A stretch of DNA of 52,633 nucleotides from Acidobacteriota bacterium (GTDB taxonomy: Bacteria; Acidobacteriota; Terriglobia; Bryobacterales; Bryobacteraceae). The position numbers and the translations under genes are program-made. The notes under the pieces were generated by a model, which saw only the letters and a program-made list of their open reading frames with translations, was not told the origin of the DNA and did not search any database. Positions 8,695 to 18,430 of the stretch are shown here, one piece after another; positions within the stretch are counted from its first letter, which is position 1; each line of letters starts with the position of its first letter. The DNA lies in the NCBI GenBank assembly GCA_016870995.1, contig VFZU01000030.1:1-52633 (forward strand), given 5' to 3'.

Positions 8695-9543
8695 ATGCTG
8701 CTGCTTCAATTGCTGCTAATTGCTCAGGTGTTTCATCCTTGTCCGGGCGAAACCGGACAGATTGAAAAGCATCCTGAGAAGAAGGTCATTTTCCCAAAAG
8801 TTCTACGTAAGGTCGAGCCAGAGTTTACGCCTGAAGCCCAAAGAGCTAAGATCGCCCCGAGCTTGCTGCTTTTGGCTGTCACGGTTCCGACTGCAGGTCC
8901 TGTTTGCAATATTCGGGTTGTAAGTCCAATTGGATTCGGCCTCGACGAGGCAGCTGTTGCCGCAGTGCGGCAATGGGACATGAAGCCTGCAACAGTGGAT
9001 GGGAAGCGGGTCGCCATTGAAGCGACAATTGAGGTCAAATTCTCATATCAGGGCGAAGTGCCAGATCGCGATGAAAAGCGCCGGGCTGCATTCAATAGGG
9101 CACTCGATTTGATACAGGAAGGGGATGCGGCGAAGGTACAAAAAGGTATCCAGATGATGCAGGCCCTTAGCGAAAAAAAGTATCCGACGGCCAACGCATT
9201 CATGGCGCTTGCCTACTTCGAGGGGACACTTGTCAGAGGAGACTTGGTAACGGCTTTCGAATTGGCAAAGAGAGCGGACGAGCGCAATGAGCCTCTCGGC
9301 ATGTATGTGCTCGCACTGATCTATCTCGACGGGAGAATCGTTACGAAGGATGAAGTGAAAGGGCAGAAGCTAATGAAGGAGGCAGCAATCGCGGGTCGTG
9401 CGGAGGCGCGTTTGTGGCTTGGAGATCGCCTGAGAGAAGAAGGAAAGCTCGAAGAGGCGCGCAGAGAATATCGGCAGTGTGCGGGAACTTTCAAGCTTTG
9501 TGCAACTCGACTTGCGCAAAGCACATCCGAGAAAAAACCATGA
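8695..9543 (+). CDS. TonB C-terminal domain protein with Sel1 repeats
   Basis: A 282-residue exported protein. A short hydrophobic N-terminus (M-L-L-L-Q-L-L-L-I-A-Q-V) is followed by a TonB-type C-terminal domain at about 35-125 (V-E-P-E-F-T-P-E-A-Q-R-A-K, then G-F-G-L-D-E-A-A-V-A-A-V-R-Q-W). Residues about 150-270 are Sel1/TPR-like helical repeats (A-L-A-Y-F-E-G and A-L-I-Y-L-D-G patterns). It is the intact second member of a tandem pair. TonB-like domains without the transmembrane energy-transducing part may bind TonB-box partners or act as free periplasmic adaptors. No proline-rich spanning region is seen, so classical energy transduction is unlikely. The exact function is unknown. No strong ribosome-binding site precedes the ATG. 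Confidence 0.75.
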   Translation: MLLLQLLLIAQVFHPCPGETGQIEKHPEKKVIFPKVLRKVEPEFTPEAQRAKIAPSLLLLAVTVPTAGPVCNIRVVSPIGFGLDEAAVAAVRQWDMKPATVDGKRVAIEATIEVKFSYQGEVPDRDEKRRAAFNRALDLIQEGDAAKVQKGIQMMQALSEKKYPTANAFMALAYFEGTLVRGDLVTAFELAKRADERNEPLGMYVLALIYLDGRIVTKDEVKGQKLMKEAAIAGRAEARLWLGDRLREEGKLEEARREYRQCAGTFKLCATRLAQSTSEKKP

Positions 9544-9697
9544 AACAACAAGAGAATTGATTCTGCTCCGAGCGAACAAATCTCCAATTGGAAATTTGTG
9601 CTTCATCCAGAATTGAGGGGCGGGGCATCCAGCCTTTCGGCTGTTTACCGAAACCGATGTCTAAAGTTTCGAAAAGACTGAGAGTCTCTTTCCCAAT

Positions 9698-10568
9698 TCA
9701 CTCGGGCATTTGTTTCCGCAAGAGCTCGAGAATCTCATTGTTCATTTGCTTTTGATAGGCAGCTCTATCAAAACCTGCTGGATCGGTTGCTGGCGCAAAG
9801 CCTGGCCGTTTCATCGAATCTTGAAACGGTGCTTCAAAAGAAAAGTGACCCGCGTTCGGGACAACTCGATGATCGAGGAGTGTCTTGTCTGACAGGCCGT
9901 TCCGCACATTGTCCGCATGCCAGCATCCTGTGATGTCATCCTTTTCGCCGGTCAACATCAAGATCGGCACGCGAACCTCTTGCAGGGATTTCGGATCGCG
10001 ATACCAAGGCGTCGCTGGGGCCAGCAAGACAGCCGCCTTCACACGCTCATCTGATTTCACTGGAACCGGATGCTCTTTGTGGTCCTCAGTCTCTCGCGAA
10101 AACGCAACCGGTTTGCCGCCAATCACAGCGAGAGCCGTATAGCCGCCCATCGAGTGGCCGATCACACAACAACGATTGGGATCAACACTGAGTCTTGGAT
10201 CTTCTGCCAACACATTGATCGTTTTGCGGATCGTCTTCGGACGTTCGATCAAGTTCTCGCATCGATTCTCCCAAGTGTTGTCGTTTCGATTGTTGAAGGG
10301 ATGTTCCGGTTGCGCGACTACAAAGCCGTTGCGGGCGAGAAAAGCGGCAGTTTCGCGATACACCAAATGCGATCCGCCCGTTCCATGAGAGATCACCGCG
10401 AGCGGAAACTTGCCCGGTGCAATTGCCGCATCTGCTGCAGCCGAAATCGTATAAGGACCAAAGGAAATCGTCGTTTCTTCGGCGATCGTTGGATAGAAAA
10501 ATATGCGTTGGAATTTCGAGCGTTCAATCGACGTCGCTGATGCGCAAATTGAGCGACCCGCAGTTCAT
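9698..10568 (-). pseudogene. Alpha/beta hydrolase (dienelactone hydrolase/PAF-AH-like), two lesions
   Basis: The intact part (from the GTG at 10396) shows the oxyanion segment I-S-H-G-T-G-G-S, the nucleophile elbow G-H-S-M-G-G and the late A-G-H-F-S-F histidine, as in dienelactone hydrolase/PAF-acetylhydrolase-like enzymes. Upstream coding continues in two pieces. From an ATG at 10568 the frame reads M-N-C-G-S-L-N-L-R-I-S-D-V-D, then TGA (10524-10526) where an Arg codon (CGA) would fit, then T-L-E-I-P-T-H-I-F. At an A5 run (10497-10501; T5 on the coding strand) one base shifts the frame into Y-P-T-I-A and F-G-P-Y. A nonsense change plus a homopolymer indel in the same 70 bases suggests real decay, though one could be sequencing error. 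It lies 19 bases after the DUF1552 gene. Confidence 0.75.
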
Positions 10569-10587
10569 TTGGAAAGATACCCCCAAG

Positions 10588-11892
10588 CTACACTTCATCC
10601 AGTGGCCGAGTGGCGTCTCCGAAGCGGGGGAGGCGGACGTCCATCTTGTCCATCAGTGAGAGGAAGAGGCGGCACATCTGGCGGTCTGGTTTCTCACGGT
10701 AGTCGATGACGCGGCCGCCCTGGATGCGACCGCCTCCGCCGCCTAGGACCACTACGGGGAGTTGCCGCGCTTCGTGGTTGCCTGTGAGCATGCTCGAACA
10801 AAACAGCAACATCGTGTTGTCGAGTAATGTGCGTTCGCCTTCGCGGACTGAGTCCAATTTGCGGGCGAGATAGGCCAACTGCTCGAGGAAGAATTGATTC
10901 ACCTTGAGCCAGTCCGGGGTGTCGGCGTGCGACAGCAGGTGGTGAATCATGTAGTCGACGCCGAGATTGGGGAAGCGTAAGGAGCTATGGTCGTTGTTTA
11001 GTTTGAGCGTGGCAATGCGGGTCGTGTCCGTCTGGAAGCCCAAGACTACGATGTCCGTCATCAAACGCATATGCTCGGCGATGTCCTGCGGAATTCCGTC
11101 GGCGGGGCGTGGGATGTTTGGCTTGTCGAGGGTCGGCCGCCAGCCTTCGAACTGCCCGCGCTTGCCTGCGTTCGCGATGCGCTGCTCAACGTCGCGAATC
11201 GACTCGAGATACTCATCGAGCTTGCGCTGGTCGCCGGTGCTGATGTCGCGGCGGAGGTCCCTGGCATCCGATAGGACGGCGTCGAGCACGCTCTGGTCGG
11301 CCTTGGAGGCTTCGTCCTTGAACAAACGATCGAAGGCCAGAGCAGGAAAGATCTCGAGAGGGGTCGGCGTCGTGGGTGAACTCCAGGAAATGTGCGAGCT
11401 ATAGAGCATCGAGTAGTTCTTGTGGACCGACGGGTTCGACTTCTCGCAGCCCAGAACGAGGCTCGGCACTTTGGTCGAGTTGCCGTAGCGTTGAGCCAGC
11501 ACCTGATCGAAGCTGGCGCCGGAGCGGATCTCACCACCCGAAGCGAGAGGCGCGCCCGAGAGGAGGTTGCCCGTTTGCGAGCTGTGAATGTTGCCCTTCA
11601 GCGCCTCTTCGTTGTAGAGGCCGCGGACGAACAGCATCTTCTGGCAGAAGTCCTGCAGGGGTGCCAGCACCTGGCCGAGTTCCATAGCGGCGCCTTCGCC
11701 CTTCGCCCACCACTCCTTGCTGTGGAATCCATTGCCCGCGAACAGCACGCCCAAGCGCACGGGCGCTTCGCTACCGGGCTTGCGCTCGCCAGGTGCGCCC
11801 CATACTGGAAGCGATTCGAGCCAGGGGAGCGCCATCGTGACGCCCACGCCGCGCAGGAACAGCCTGCGCGAATCGAGATGTTTTCGTGTCAT
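10588..11892 (-). CDS. DUF1552 protein with Tat signal (copy 1)
   Basis: A 434-residue protein of the DUF1552 family. The N-terminus has a twin-arginine signal, S-R-R-L-F-L-R-G-V-G, followed by a hydrophobic stretch, so it is predicted to be exported folded. Family features include the L-F-A-G-N-G-F-H-S-K-E-W-W region, the Q-T-G-N-L-L-S-G segment and a late L-L-F-C-S-S-M-L-T-G-N-H-E-A-R-Q motif followed by the glycine-rich V-V-L-G-G-G-G-G. DUF1552 is distantly like the alkaline-phosphatase-fold DUF1501 group; its substrate is not known. Its ATG overlaps the stop of the DUF1592 gene by four bases, so the two are translationally coupled. A second such pair occurs at 46047-49693. Confidence 0.85.
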   Translation of the reverse strand: MTRKHLDSRRLFLRGVGVTMALPWLESLPVWGAPGERKPGSEAPVRLGVLFAGNGFHSKEWWAKGEGAAMELGQVLAPLQDFCQKMLFVRGLYNEEALKGNIHSSQTGNLLSGAPLASGGEIRSGASFDQVLAQRYGNSTKVPSLVLGCEKSNPSVHKNYSMLYSSHISWSSPTTPTPLEIFPALAFDRLFKDEASKADQSVLDAVLSDARDLRRDISTGDQRKLDEYLESIRDVEQRIANAGKRGQFEGWRPTLDKPNIPRPADGIPQDIAEHMRLMTDIVVLGFQTDTTRIATLKLNNDHSSLRFPNLGVDYMIHHLLSHADTPDWLKVNQFFLEQLAYLARKLDSVREGERTLLDNTMLLFCSSMLTGNHEARQLPVVVLGGGGGRIQGGRVIDYREKPDRQMCRLFLSLMDKMDVRLPRFGDATRPLDEV

Positions 11893-14800
11893 TGCGCTGT
11901 CTCCTCCTCGATCACTGTGTTCCGGCCCCGGATCTGACGGAACTGGCGGCTCTCCACGATCATCAAGATCGCTTGTTCCACAGAATAACTCTTCGTTGCG
12001 AGTTGCGACTCCATGCGGTCCAGCAGCGGCTCATCCGACAGTTGCAGCCCGCGCGCGAGGGCGAATCCAAGCAGCTTGCGGCAGAACTGCCGCACGAAGT
12101 CTTGCTTCTTTTTTGTGAGCAGATATTGGCGGAGCCCTTCGAGACCCTCGATCGCAGTGCCATCCAACAGCTTCGTGGCGGTATGGATGGGGCGGCCGCC
12201 GAGATCCTTTTCGCGAGCTCGTCCGATGGCGTCGAAGCGTTCGAGCGAGTAGCCATAGGGGTCGATGCGGCGATGGCAACTGCTGCAGCGAGCGTCCGAG
12301 GTGTGTTTCTCGGTGAGCTCCCGCATCGTCAGCTGAAGGCCAGCTTCGTCTTCCGGCAGTTGGGGCACGTCCTTCGGAGGGCGCGGCAGCTTATCGCCGA
12401 GCAGCACTTCAGCGACCCAGTTGCCGCGGAGGATCGGGCTTGTGCGAGACGCGCCGGATTGCTTTGCCAGCGTGGTCGCTTGCCCGAGCACGCCGCCGCG
12501 GCCGCGCGCCTTCATGCCGGTGACGCGCTGCCAAGAGTCGCCCTTGATCCCATCCACACCATAGTGTCTAGCCAGTGATTTGTTGAGGAACGTGTGGTCG
12601 GCATCGAGCAAACTGAGGATGGAACGCCCGTTCGCGAAAAAGTCGGTGAAGAATCGCAGAGTTTCTTCGTACATCGCGCCACGCAGAGAGGCGAACTCCG
12701 GGAAGTGGCGTTCACTCTTTTCGTCGAGCGAATCGAAACCGTAGACGTGCAGCCACGCCGCGCCGAACTCGCTCGACAGGCGGGCGGCCTTGGGATCCTT
12801 CAGCATGCGGCGCAGCTGTGTGGCGAGGCCGACCGGGGTTCGCAGGGTGCCCGCAGCGGCAGCCTTGCGTAGCGCTTCGTCCGGCTGGGACGACCACAGG
12901 AAATAACTCAAGCGCGTGGCTAGTTCCCAATCGGAGACAGGCGCGGCTGTGGAGCCCACGGGCGATTTCTCCGTGCGGTAGAGAAACGCGGGACCGGTGA
13001 GCACGCGCACGAGCGTTAGGCGAATCGCTTCTTCGTGCGGTAGTTCCTGCTGGCGTAGCCGCGCGTAAAGCGACCTCAGTCCTTGATCTTCCTGTTTCGT
13101 AATTGGCCTGCGGTAGGCACGGTCGGCAAAGCGGATTACCGCGTCGAGATGCTTCGGCTCAGCGGCAACCAACTGTTGCCGGAAAAGAATCGCGTCGTCT
13201 TGGATTGGCTTGCGCAGGGGCTCGAAGGCAGAGGGGTCAGCATCCTGTGTCGCGTACTGCCACAACTGCTCGAAGGCATCGACGGTGAGCAGCGGGGCAC
13301 GGCTTGCGAAGCGCAGTCTCGACCACAAGCCGTCCAAATGCTTCTGCTCCGATGGCGTGAGCATCAGCCGCGCGAGGTGCTCGTCCTCGCGGTGGTAGAG
13401 GGTCATGGTGACTACTTCGTCCACCGGCACGATCCGCGTGTAGCAGATCGAGGCTGGGAACAATTGCCGGTACTCCTCGAACATGGCGTCGAAACGGGAG
13501 CGTGCGGCAGAGCCTGCGACAACGGGATGCGCAACGGTGAGGACCTGATTGTTCGAACTCCATGTTCCATCATTGGTTTTCACCGCCGCAAAGCTGGGGC
13601 GCAGACCGGGCTCAATAGAAGGCTTGGTAGTGGATACCTGCAATTGCACGGCAGCATCAGCGGCAGCAACCGTGCCGGAGACAACGAACTCCGCATCCGC
13701 AACGAGGTCCGAGGGTAGTGAAAACTCAAGTAGCGAAGGTGCGGTTGCTGTGATGGGTTCTGTTTTCGAATCCATCGTCACGCCCGAAAACAGAGGCCCG
13801 GCCAGCGATCGTAATTGCTGGTGCAGGCGGGCGTCAGGCGTGGCGGAAGCGGGTGCGGGACCCTTGAGCAGTTGTTCGAGTTGGTCCGCCAGAAGTGCGC
13901 GTTGGGTTGCATCTTCGGAAGTGAACCAGCGGGCCAGCAGCGAGCCGGAAGGGATGGTGGTCCCGAGGCCGGGAGCCGCTACGGGTGCAGCAAAGAAGAC
14001 CCACTGACCATTTGGATTCCCGCGTGAGACGTCGCCCGATACATCGCGCGACAGAGACCACTCTTTGCTTGGTGCGGCGATGGTCCAATCGACATCCGTG
14101 AGGTCGCATGAGGCGTTGCCATCTTTCGGGCCCACTAGCAGCGTGAGAAGGTCGCCTTGCCGCACGGCTAAAGTTACGTTGGCCTTGGATGCTCTTGTGG
14201 CTTCGGCCAACCCGACGCGTGTGACGCCTCGCCGAAGTTCGAGGGCCCACTCGATGCCATTGCCGCAGCCGACGTGAACGCTCTTGAGGGCGAGGTCCAC
14301 TTGAATCATCCCGTTGACCGGGCTGCGCCATGCGACCCCCGCTTGAGAACTCGCCTTGGGAAGCACCGCTACTCCGCGGCCCTTCATCACGCCGGGGATC
14401 CTGACGGTTTGATCGGTTGAATTGGCCAGGACCGAGGCATCCTTGCCACCACCCCAACCACGAACGAAATCGAACTCAGCGGATTTCTCGATGCGGGTAG
14501 TGAGCAGTTGCAATTGGGTCTCGCCGCCACCGTTGAGGTAAGCGTCCCAGGCAGTGCGTGCTTGCTCGGGTGCAGGCTCGCCTTTGAGCACGGCTGCGGT
14601 GGAGCCGACCACAACCTCGCGCCGGCTTCGCAATTGTTCGACGAGGTTTGGCACCTGCTGCAGTGGCAATGCGGCCCTGCCGGGGATCAGTAAACGGGGC
14701 GAATTCCAAACGACGCCTGCGGTTCCGGCACCGACCTCTCTGGCGGCGAGGTAGAGCTTCAGGTCCTGCTGCGCTGCGGATGCCAACTTGAGCCGAAACT

Positions 14801-15821
14801 CCAGCTCGGCGACGAGGGGCGTTACCGTTTCCATCCAGGCTTTCGGCCCATCGACTTTACCGATATGGCCGACACTGCTGAACTTCCACAAGGATTCCTG
14901 CCACTGGCGGATGTCAGCGGCCATCGATGCTACGTCGCCTGCGCTCGCCTTTGCCCAGCGCTTGCGCATCGGATCGAGCAGTAGTGAAGGCGAGATGCTG
15001 CGCATCGCAGCGACGAAAGAGGAGAGATACTTCGCGCTGAGTCCACGGCGGCGCGCGACGCTTGGGGCCGCGAGGCCGTCGCGCACTTCAAGGGAGGCTG
15101 CCAGGTACTTCTCGAGAGGGATCCGCCCACCCTTGTTGCGGTCCAGCTCGACACCCTGTTGCTTGACGTTATCCACTCCGCCAGCCTCGGCGAAGCGCGC
15201 ATAAAATGCGCGAATTTCTGCTAGCGTTTCGTCCGTCCAGTCCCGCGCGGAGGTGAACCGGGAAAAGCGGATTCCATCGGGCTCGAGCACAGCGTGTCGC
15301 GCGATTTGTTTGGCCGCATCCATATACTTGGTAACCAGCGATGGCGACATGACGAGCGAGTTACCCGTGTTGGTAAAGCCTTCACCGGCTGCTCCGTCGG
15401 CTGGGAACTCGCGAGCCGGGTCGAGCGTGGCGACGCCCGTGAGGTCTCGAAGTGTATACGTGTATTCCGCGTTGTTGAGCCGCCGCAACACGACGGGCCC
15501 TGGATCGCCGGCACGCGCCAGGGCTGCTTTTTTGAGTTCGGCCCGGATGGTGGCGATGAGACTGAGACGTTCTTCCGCGGAAAGCTGCGGCATGCCCTTG
15601 GGCGGCATCTCGCCCAGAGACAATTGCTCAACCACCTTCTGCCAGGTTCTGGCGTGGCCAGATACCGCTTCGCCCGCGAGTTTCTCGAGATCGACATCGC
15701 CAGCAGGCCGCGCCATGCCGTGACAGCCTACGCAGTACTTGTTCACTACCGGCGCAACTGCGTCATTGGCCCACATCCACTGCGCCAGACAGGCGGCCAG
15801 GAATAACTCGCGCAGCCTCAT
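11889..15821 (-). CDS. DUF1592-type heme c protein, enlarged (1310 residues)
   Basis: A very large exported protein with planctomycete-type cytochrome domains. A signal peptide is followed by a heme c motif C30-V-G-C33-H34 and E-M-P-P-K-G-M-P. Residues about 110-180 resemble DUF1587 (L-R-R-L-N-N-A-E-Y-T-Y-T-L-R-D-L). After about 900 come DUF1595/DUF1592/DUF1588/DUF1585-like parts: A-Y-R-R-P-I-T, R-L-S-Y-F-L-W-S-S, L-L-D-A-D-H-T-F-L-N, R-T-S-P-I-L-R-G-N-W-V and a second heme motif C-S-S-C-H. The stretch from about 200 to 850 is an insertion absent from the 767-residue homologue at 46047; it includes beta-rich parts that may bind carbohydrate, which is inference. Role unknown; probably periplasmic electron transfer linked to the coupled DUF1552 protein. 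Confidence 0.85.
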   Translation of the reverse strand: MRLRELFLAACLAQWMWANDAVAPVVNKYCVGCHGMARPAGDVDLEKLAGEAVSGHARTWQKVVEQLSLGEMPPKGMPQLSAEERLSLIATIRAELKKAALARAGDPGPVVLRRLNNAEYTYTLRDLTGVATLDPAREFPADGAAGEGFTNTGNSLVMSPSLVTKYMDAAKQIARHAVLEPDGIRFSRFTSARDWTDETLAEIRAFYARFAEAGGVDNVKQQGVELDRNKGGRIPLEKYLAASLEVRDGLAAPSVARRRGLSAKYLSSFVAAMRSISPSLLLDPMRKRWAKASAGDVASMAADIRQWQESLWKFSSVGHIGKVDGPKAWMETVTPLVAELEFRLKLASAAQQDLKLYLAAREVGAGTAGVVWNSPRLLIPGRAALPLQQVPNLVEQLRSRREVVVGSTAAVLKGEPAPEQARTAWDAYLNGGGETQLQLLTTRIEKSAEFDFVRGWGGGKDASVLANSTDQTVRIPGVMKGRGVAVLPKASSQAGVAWRSPVNGMIQVDLALKSVHVGCGNGIEWALELRRGVTRVGLAEATRASKANVTLAVRQGDLLTLLVGPKDGNASCDLTDVDWTIAAPSKEWSLSRDVSGDVSRGNPNGQWVFFAAPVAAPGLGTTIPSGSLLARWFTSEDATQRALLADQLEQLLKGPAPASATPDARLHQQLRSLAGPLFSGVTMDSKTEPITATAPSLLEFSLPSDLVADAEFVVSGTVAAADAAVQLQVSTTKPSIEPGLRPSFAAVKTNDGTWSSNNQVLTVAHPVVAGSAARSRFDAMFEEYRQLFPASICYTRIVPVDEVVTMTLYHREDEHLARLMLTPSEQKHLDGLWSRLRFASRAPLLTVDAFEQLWQYATQDADPSAFEPLRKPIQDDAILFRQQLVAAEPKHLDAVIRFADRAYRRPITKQEDQGLRSLYARLRQQELPHEEAIRLTLVRVLTGPAFLYRTEKSPVGSTAAPVSDWELATRLSYFLWSSQPDEALRKAAAAGTLRTPVGLATQLRRMLKDPKAARLSSEFGAAWLHVYGFDSLDEKSERHFPEFASLRGAMYEETLRFFTDFFANGRSILSLLDADHTFLNKSLARHYGVDGIKGDSWQRVTGMKARGRGGVLGQATTLAKQSGASRTSPILRGNWVAEVLLGDKLPRPPKDVPQLPEDEAGLQLTMRELTEKHTSDARCSSCHRRIDPYGYSLERFDAIGRAREKDLGGRPIHTATKLLDGTAIEGLEGLRQYLLTKKKQDFVRQFCRKLLGFALARGLQLSDEPLLDRMESQLATKSYSVEQAILMIVESRQFRQIRGRNTVIEEETAQ

Positions 15822-15864
15822 CTTTGTCTAACCAAGTCTAACAAAGTCTGAAGCTCTGGCCCTT

Positions 15865-18024
15865 CTATTGACCCAGGCGACGACGGTAGAGCTCGCGATG
15901 CAAGCCTTGGGCGGCGTTGACCATCTCCGGGTAGGGGGCGTCGACGACGTTGAGGAAGCCGATGTTGTAGTTCTCGCCGTCGCGGGGCCGGCCGGTGATG
16001 GCCTGATCCGCCAGCTGAAACCAGTGAGCGCCAACAAAGTTTGGATGATCGGCCACGCTACGCAGCTAGCGGCGGAAAGCTTCACCGCGAGCTTCTTGGG
16101 AAGATGCAGACTAGAGGCCAGTTGAGAACATGCCGCGATCCAGGGCACCGAAATGGAACTCACCGATGATCGCTGGGCGATCCACACGTTCGAGCTGAGT
16201 CCAGCCTGCGGGTGCGATTGCCGCCTGATACACATCGAAGCTCAGCACATCGACTTCGGGGGCGGCACCGGCAATGACATCGGGATTTACCTGATGGATG
16301 CGGCTGCCCAGGTATAGGTGATTCGGGTCAATGCGGCGGAGTTCTTCGCGCACAACGCGGTAGTACTCGCGGGCGAAAGCCGAGGTCAACTCCGACAGAT
16401 CCGCACGCATGCCGGCGGTGATTGTCGCCGGGGCTGCAAGCGCGGACCAACTGGCAAACTGGGTGCCCCACTGGGTGTTGAGATTTTCGATGGTCGTGTA
16501 GCGCTTCTCGAGTAGAGCGCCGAGTGCGCGCCGTGCCGCCGAATTCGCCGGATTCTGACTGAGAGCGCCCAGCGCCACGCCATATCTTGCACGCTCGTTG
16601 CCCGGAGATCCCCAGTTCATTTCGTTATCGACGAAGTGGCCGAGGCAGTAAGGATCGCTGATGGCCGGAGTGAGCACTGGTAGCAAACGCTCGCGGACAC
16701 TGGTGGCAAAACGGGTGTCGAACGGATCGGGCAAGCGATCCGTTCCCTGCCCCGCATTGGGAACCGTATTGTAGTTTCCAAAGAGGGTGGTGGTGACATA
16801 GGGCAGTCCGCGGCGATGCAGACCGTTGTCGGACCATTTGCCGATCGTGTTGAAGCCCCAGGCTTTCATGCGGGCCAAAGAGAGAGATCGCCAGGCTGCA
16901 ACGTAATCCGCGCCATGTTTGCGTTCGAGGTTCGCGGCATGGAAGTTGAAGGTAGTGCCGGTGCGGATCAGGCCGGAGACGGCGGTCGCAGTAGAGAAGT
17001 GCTTTGTGAGAGGATCTTCGTCGGAAGGCAGCCAGGTAAACATATCTTCGCGGCCGGTCGTGAATGTTGTTTGCGCGAGGCCCATCGAGTTGAAGCCGCT
17101 CGAGAAGAATAAGTAGCCTTCTGGATCCACCAACCACCAGCGGCCTTCGTGCTTTGCGGTGCGGAAGTAGCCCGTTGCCTCGAGTTGCGGCCCTGCAGTG
17201 AATCCGCCGAATTCGGATCGATCGTCGAAGCGCTCCACGTCCGAGAGCGATTCCGCCTCGGCATTCTTTTGGAGTTCGAGTTCTTCTTCGGTTTCGATCT
17301 TCCCAGGCCAGGTGTTCCCCGTGAATTGGCCGAAGCGATCCACGATTCCGGCGAGCGGGTAGGGCGGGCGCAGCCGCACGTTGTCGACGATCACAGTGAA
17401 GTTTTCGGCTGGGGAGCCAAGGAAGATCTGCATCTGCGCGATGTTGCCTGTGTTGAGGACATGCGTGCCGGTGCTGCCGAGATTGCGCGCCCCCGGCCAA
17501 ACGGGAAGGCCGCGCAATCCCCAATTCATGGAGTCGCGATTGACGAGCGGAAACGCGAAGGTCGCAGTCGCGCCCGGTTCGATCGTTGCTGAGCCGGTGC
17601 GCCAGGCGACGACGGAGTCAGTGCGGATGTCGTCATCGACGCGGACGCTGAATCGAATGGCGGTGGTGCCTGGGTTGGTGATGTCGTAGGCGATCTCACC
17701 CCACTCGCGAAGATCCCAAGGTGCCGGAGGGCGCAGGAACAAGGCTGGCCATTGCACCTGCCGGAACTCGATGGCCAAGGCGCGCTGGCCATGAGTCACG
17801 CCATCGGAAGTCAATCGAAATGTAGTGTCGCGAGGAGCGACGATGGACATCTCTGTGTCGGATTCAAAGGAGTTGAGAACGCGTTCTTCCTGGTTGGAGG
17901 CAACGGTGGAATTACGATCAACGCGCGCGGTTTCGGGGATCTTGCTGAGGCGCTTGGCGGGATGCGAGGCGGTTTGGGCGAAGAAGAGCAGGGCTAAAGC
18001 CAGGCCCGGGATGGAAGCAAGCAC
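15865..18024 (-). pseudogene. Agarase-like glycoside hydrolase with two in-frame TAG codons
   Basis: Frame of 719 sense-or-stop codons. It has a signal peptide, a beta-sandwich N-terminal domain (about 45-250) and a TIM-barrel glycoside hydrolase of the beta-agarase/GH50-like type. Both catalytic glutamates appear present, in V-D-N-E-M-N-W-G and I-G-E-F-H-F-G. After A-L-D-R-G-M-F-S-T-G-L the frame meets TAG at 16111-16113 (codon 638) and TAG at 16066-16068 (codon 653), yet continues without shift into the conserved C-terminus: V-G-A-H-W-F-Q, G-E-N-Y-N-I-G-F and D-A-P-Y-P-E-M-V. The second TAG stands where Tyr would fit (F-R-R-*-L). A truncated 637-residue product would lose the last barrel segments. 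Either a recent pseudogene or unusual read-through. GH family assignment is tentative. Confidence 0.75.
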
Positions 18025-18430
18025 AAGGTTTCCTAAATGGAGAGGATATCGGACGCTGCGGAAGAAGCTCTCGTACTAGTTGAATCGTTACAGACAGCCG
18101 CGGGCAAGGCCGCTTTCGGTCGGCAAATCAAAAACTCAATTCTGCAAGTTCCTCATCAGCCTCGCCTACTCCGCTCGGCACATCCCTTCTCTTGTATAGA
18201 ACCTCATGCGCGTATCCGAATCCATGCTCAGAAACGATTAGTAGGACGCCGTTGGGAATCGTCGAGAGAACTCACAAATCGAAAGCAGGAGAGCATGAAG
18301 CCGATTCCCGCGGTACTTCGTAAAGATTTGAAGGTCTTGAGCTAATGCGGGCCAAAGCTGCGCGTGAGTGATTGAGAGTCAATTGCGGACCACATGCAAT
18401 GGCTCAAAAGCTCAAAGGACACTCCTCGCA
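18025..18430. other. Divergent intergenic region, no gene recognised
   Basis: About 400 bases between the divergently transcribed glycoside hydrolase and SBBP-propeller genes. An open frame of about 100 codons at 18037-18345 on the plus strand has no recognisable motif, a composition rich in Arg/His, and no credible ribosome-binding site, so it is treated as chance or as an unrecognisable remnant. Promoters of both flanking genes presumably lie here, but no confident -35/-10 pair was picked. Confidence 0.4.

Noticed and set aside
7818-16113. Genome-wide reassignment of TAG to an amino acid
   Set aside because: Many clearly intact genes here end naturally at TAG (phosphoesterase at 4251, both TonB receptors, fabH, myo-inositol oxygenase), with unrelated sequence following. 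Global reassignment is not compatible with that.
18037-18345. Possible 102-residue gene between the divergent genes
   Set aside because: No ribosome-binding site, odd composition and no recognisable motif; left as non-coding.
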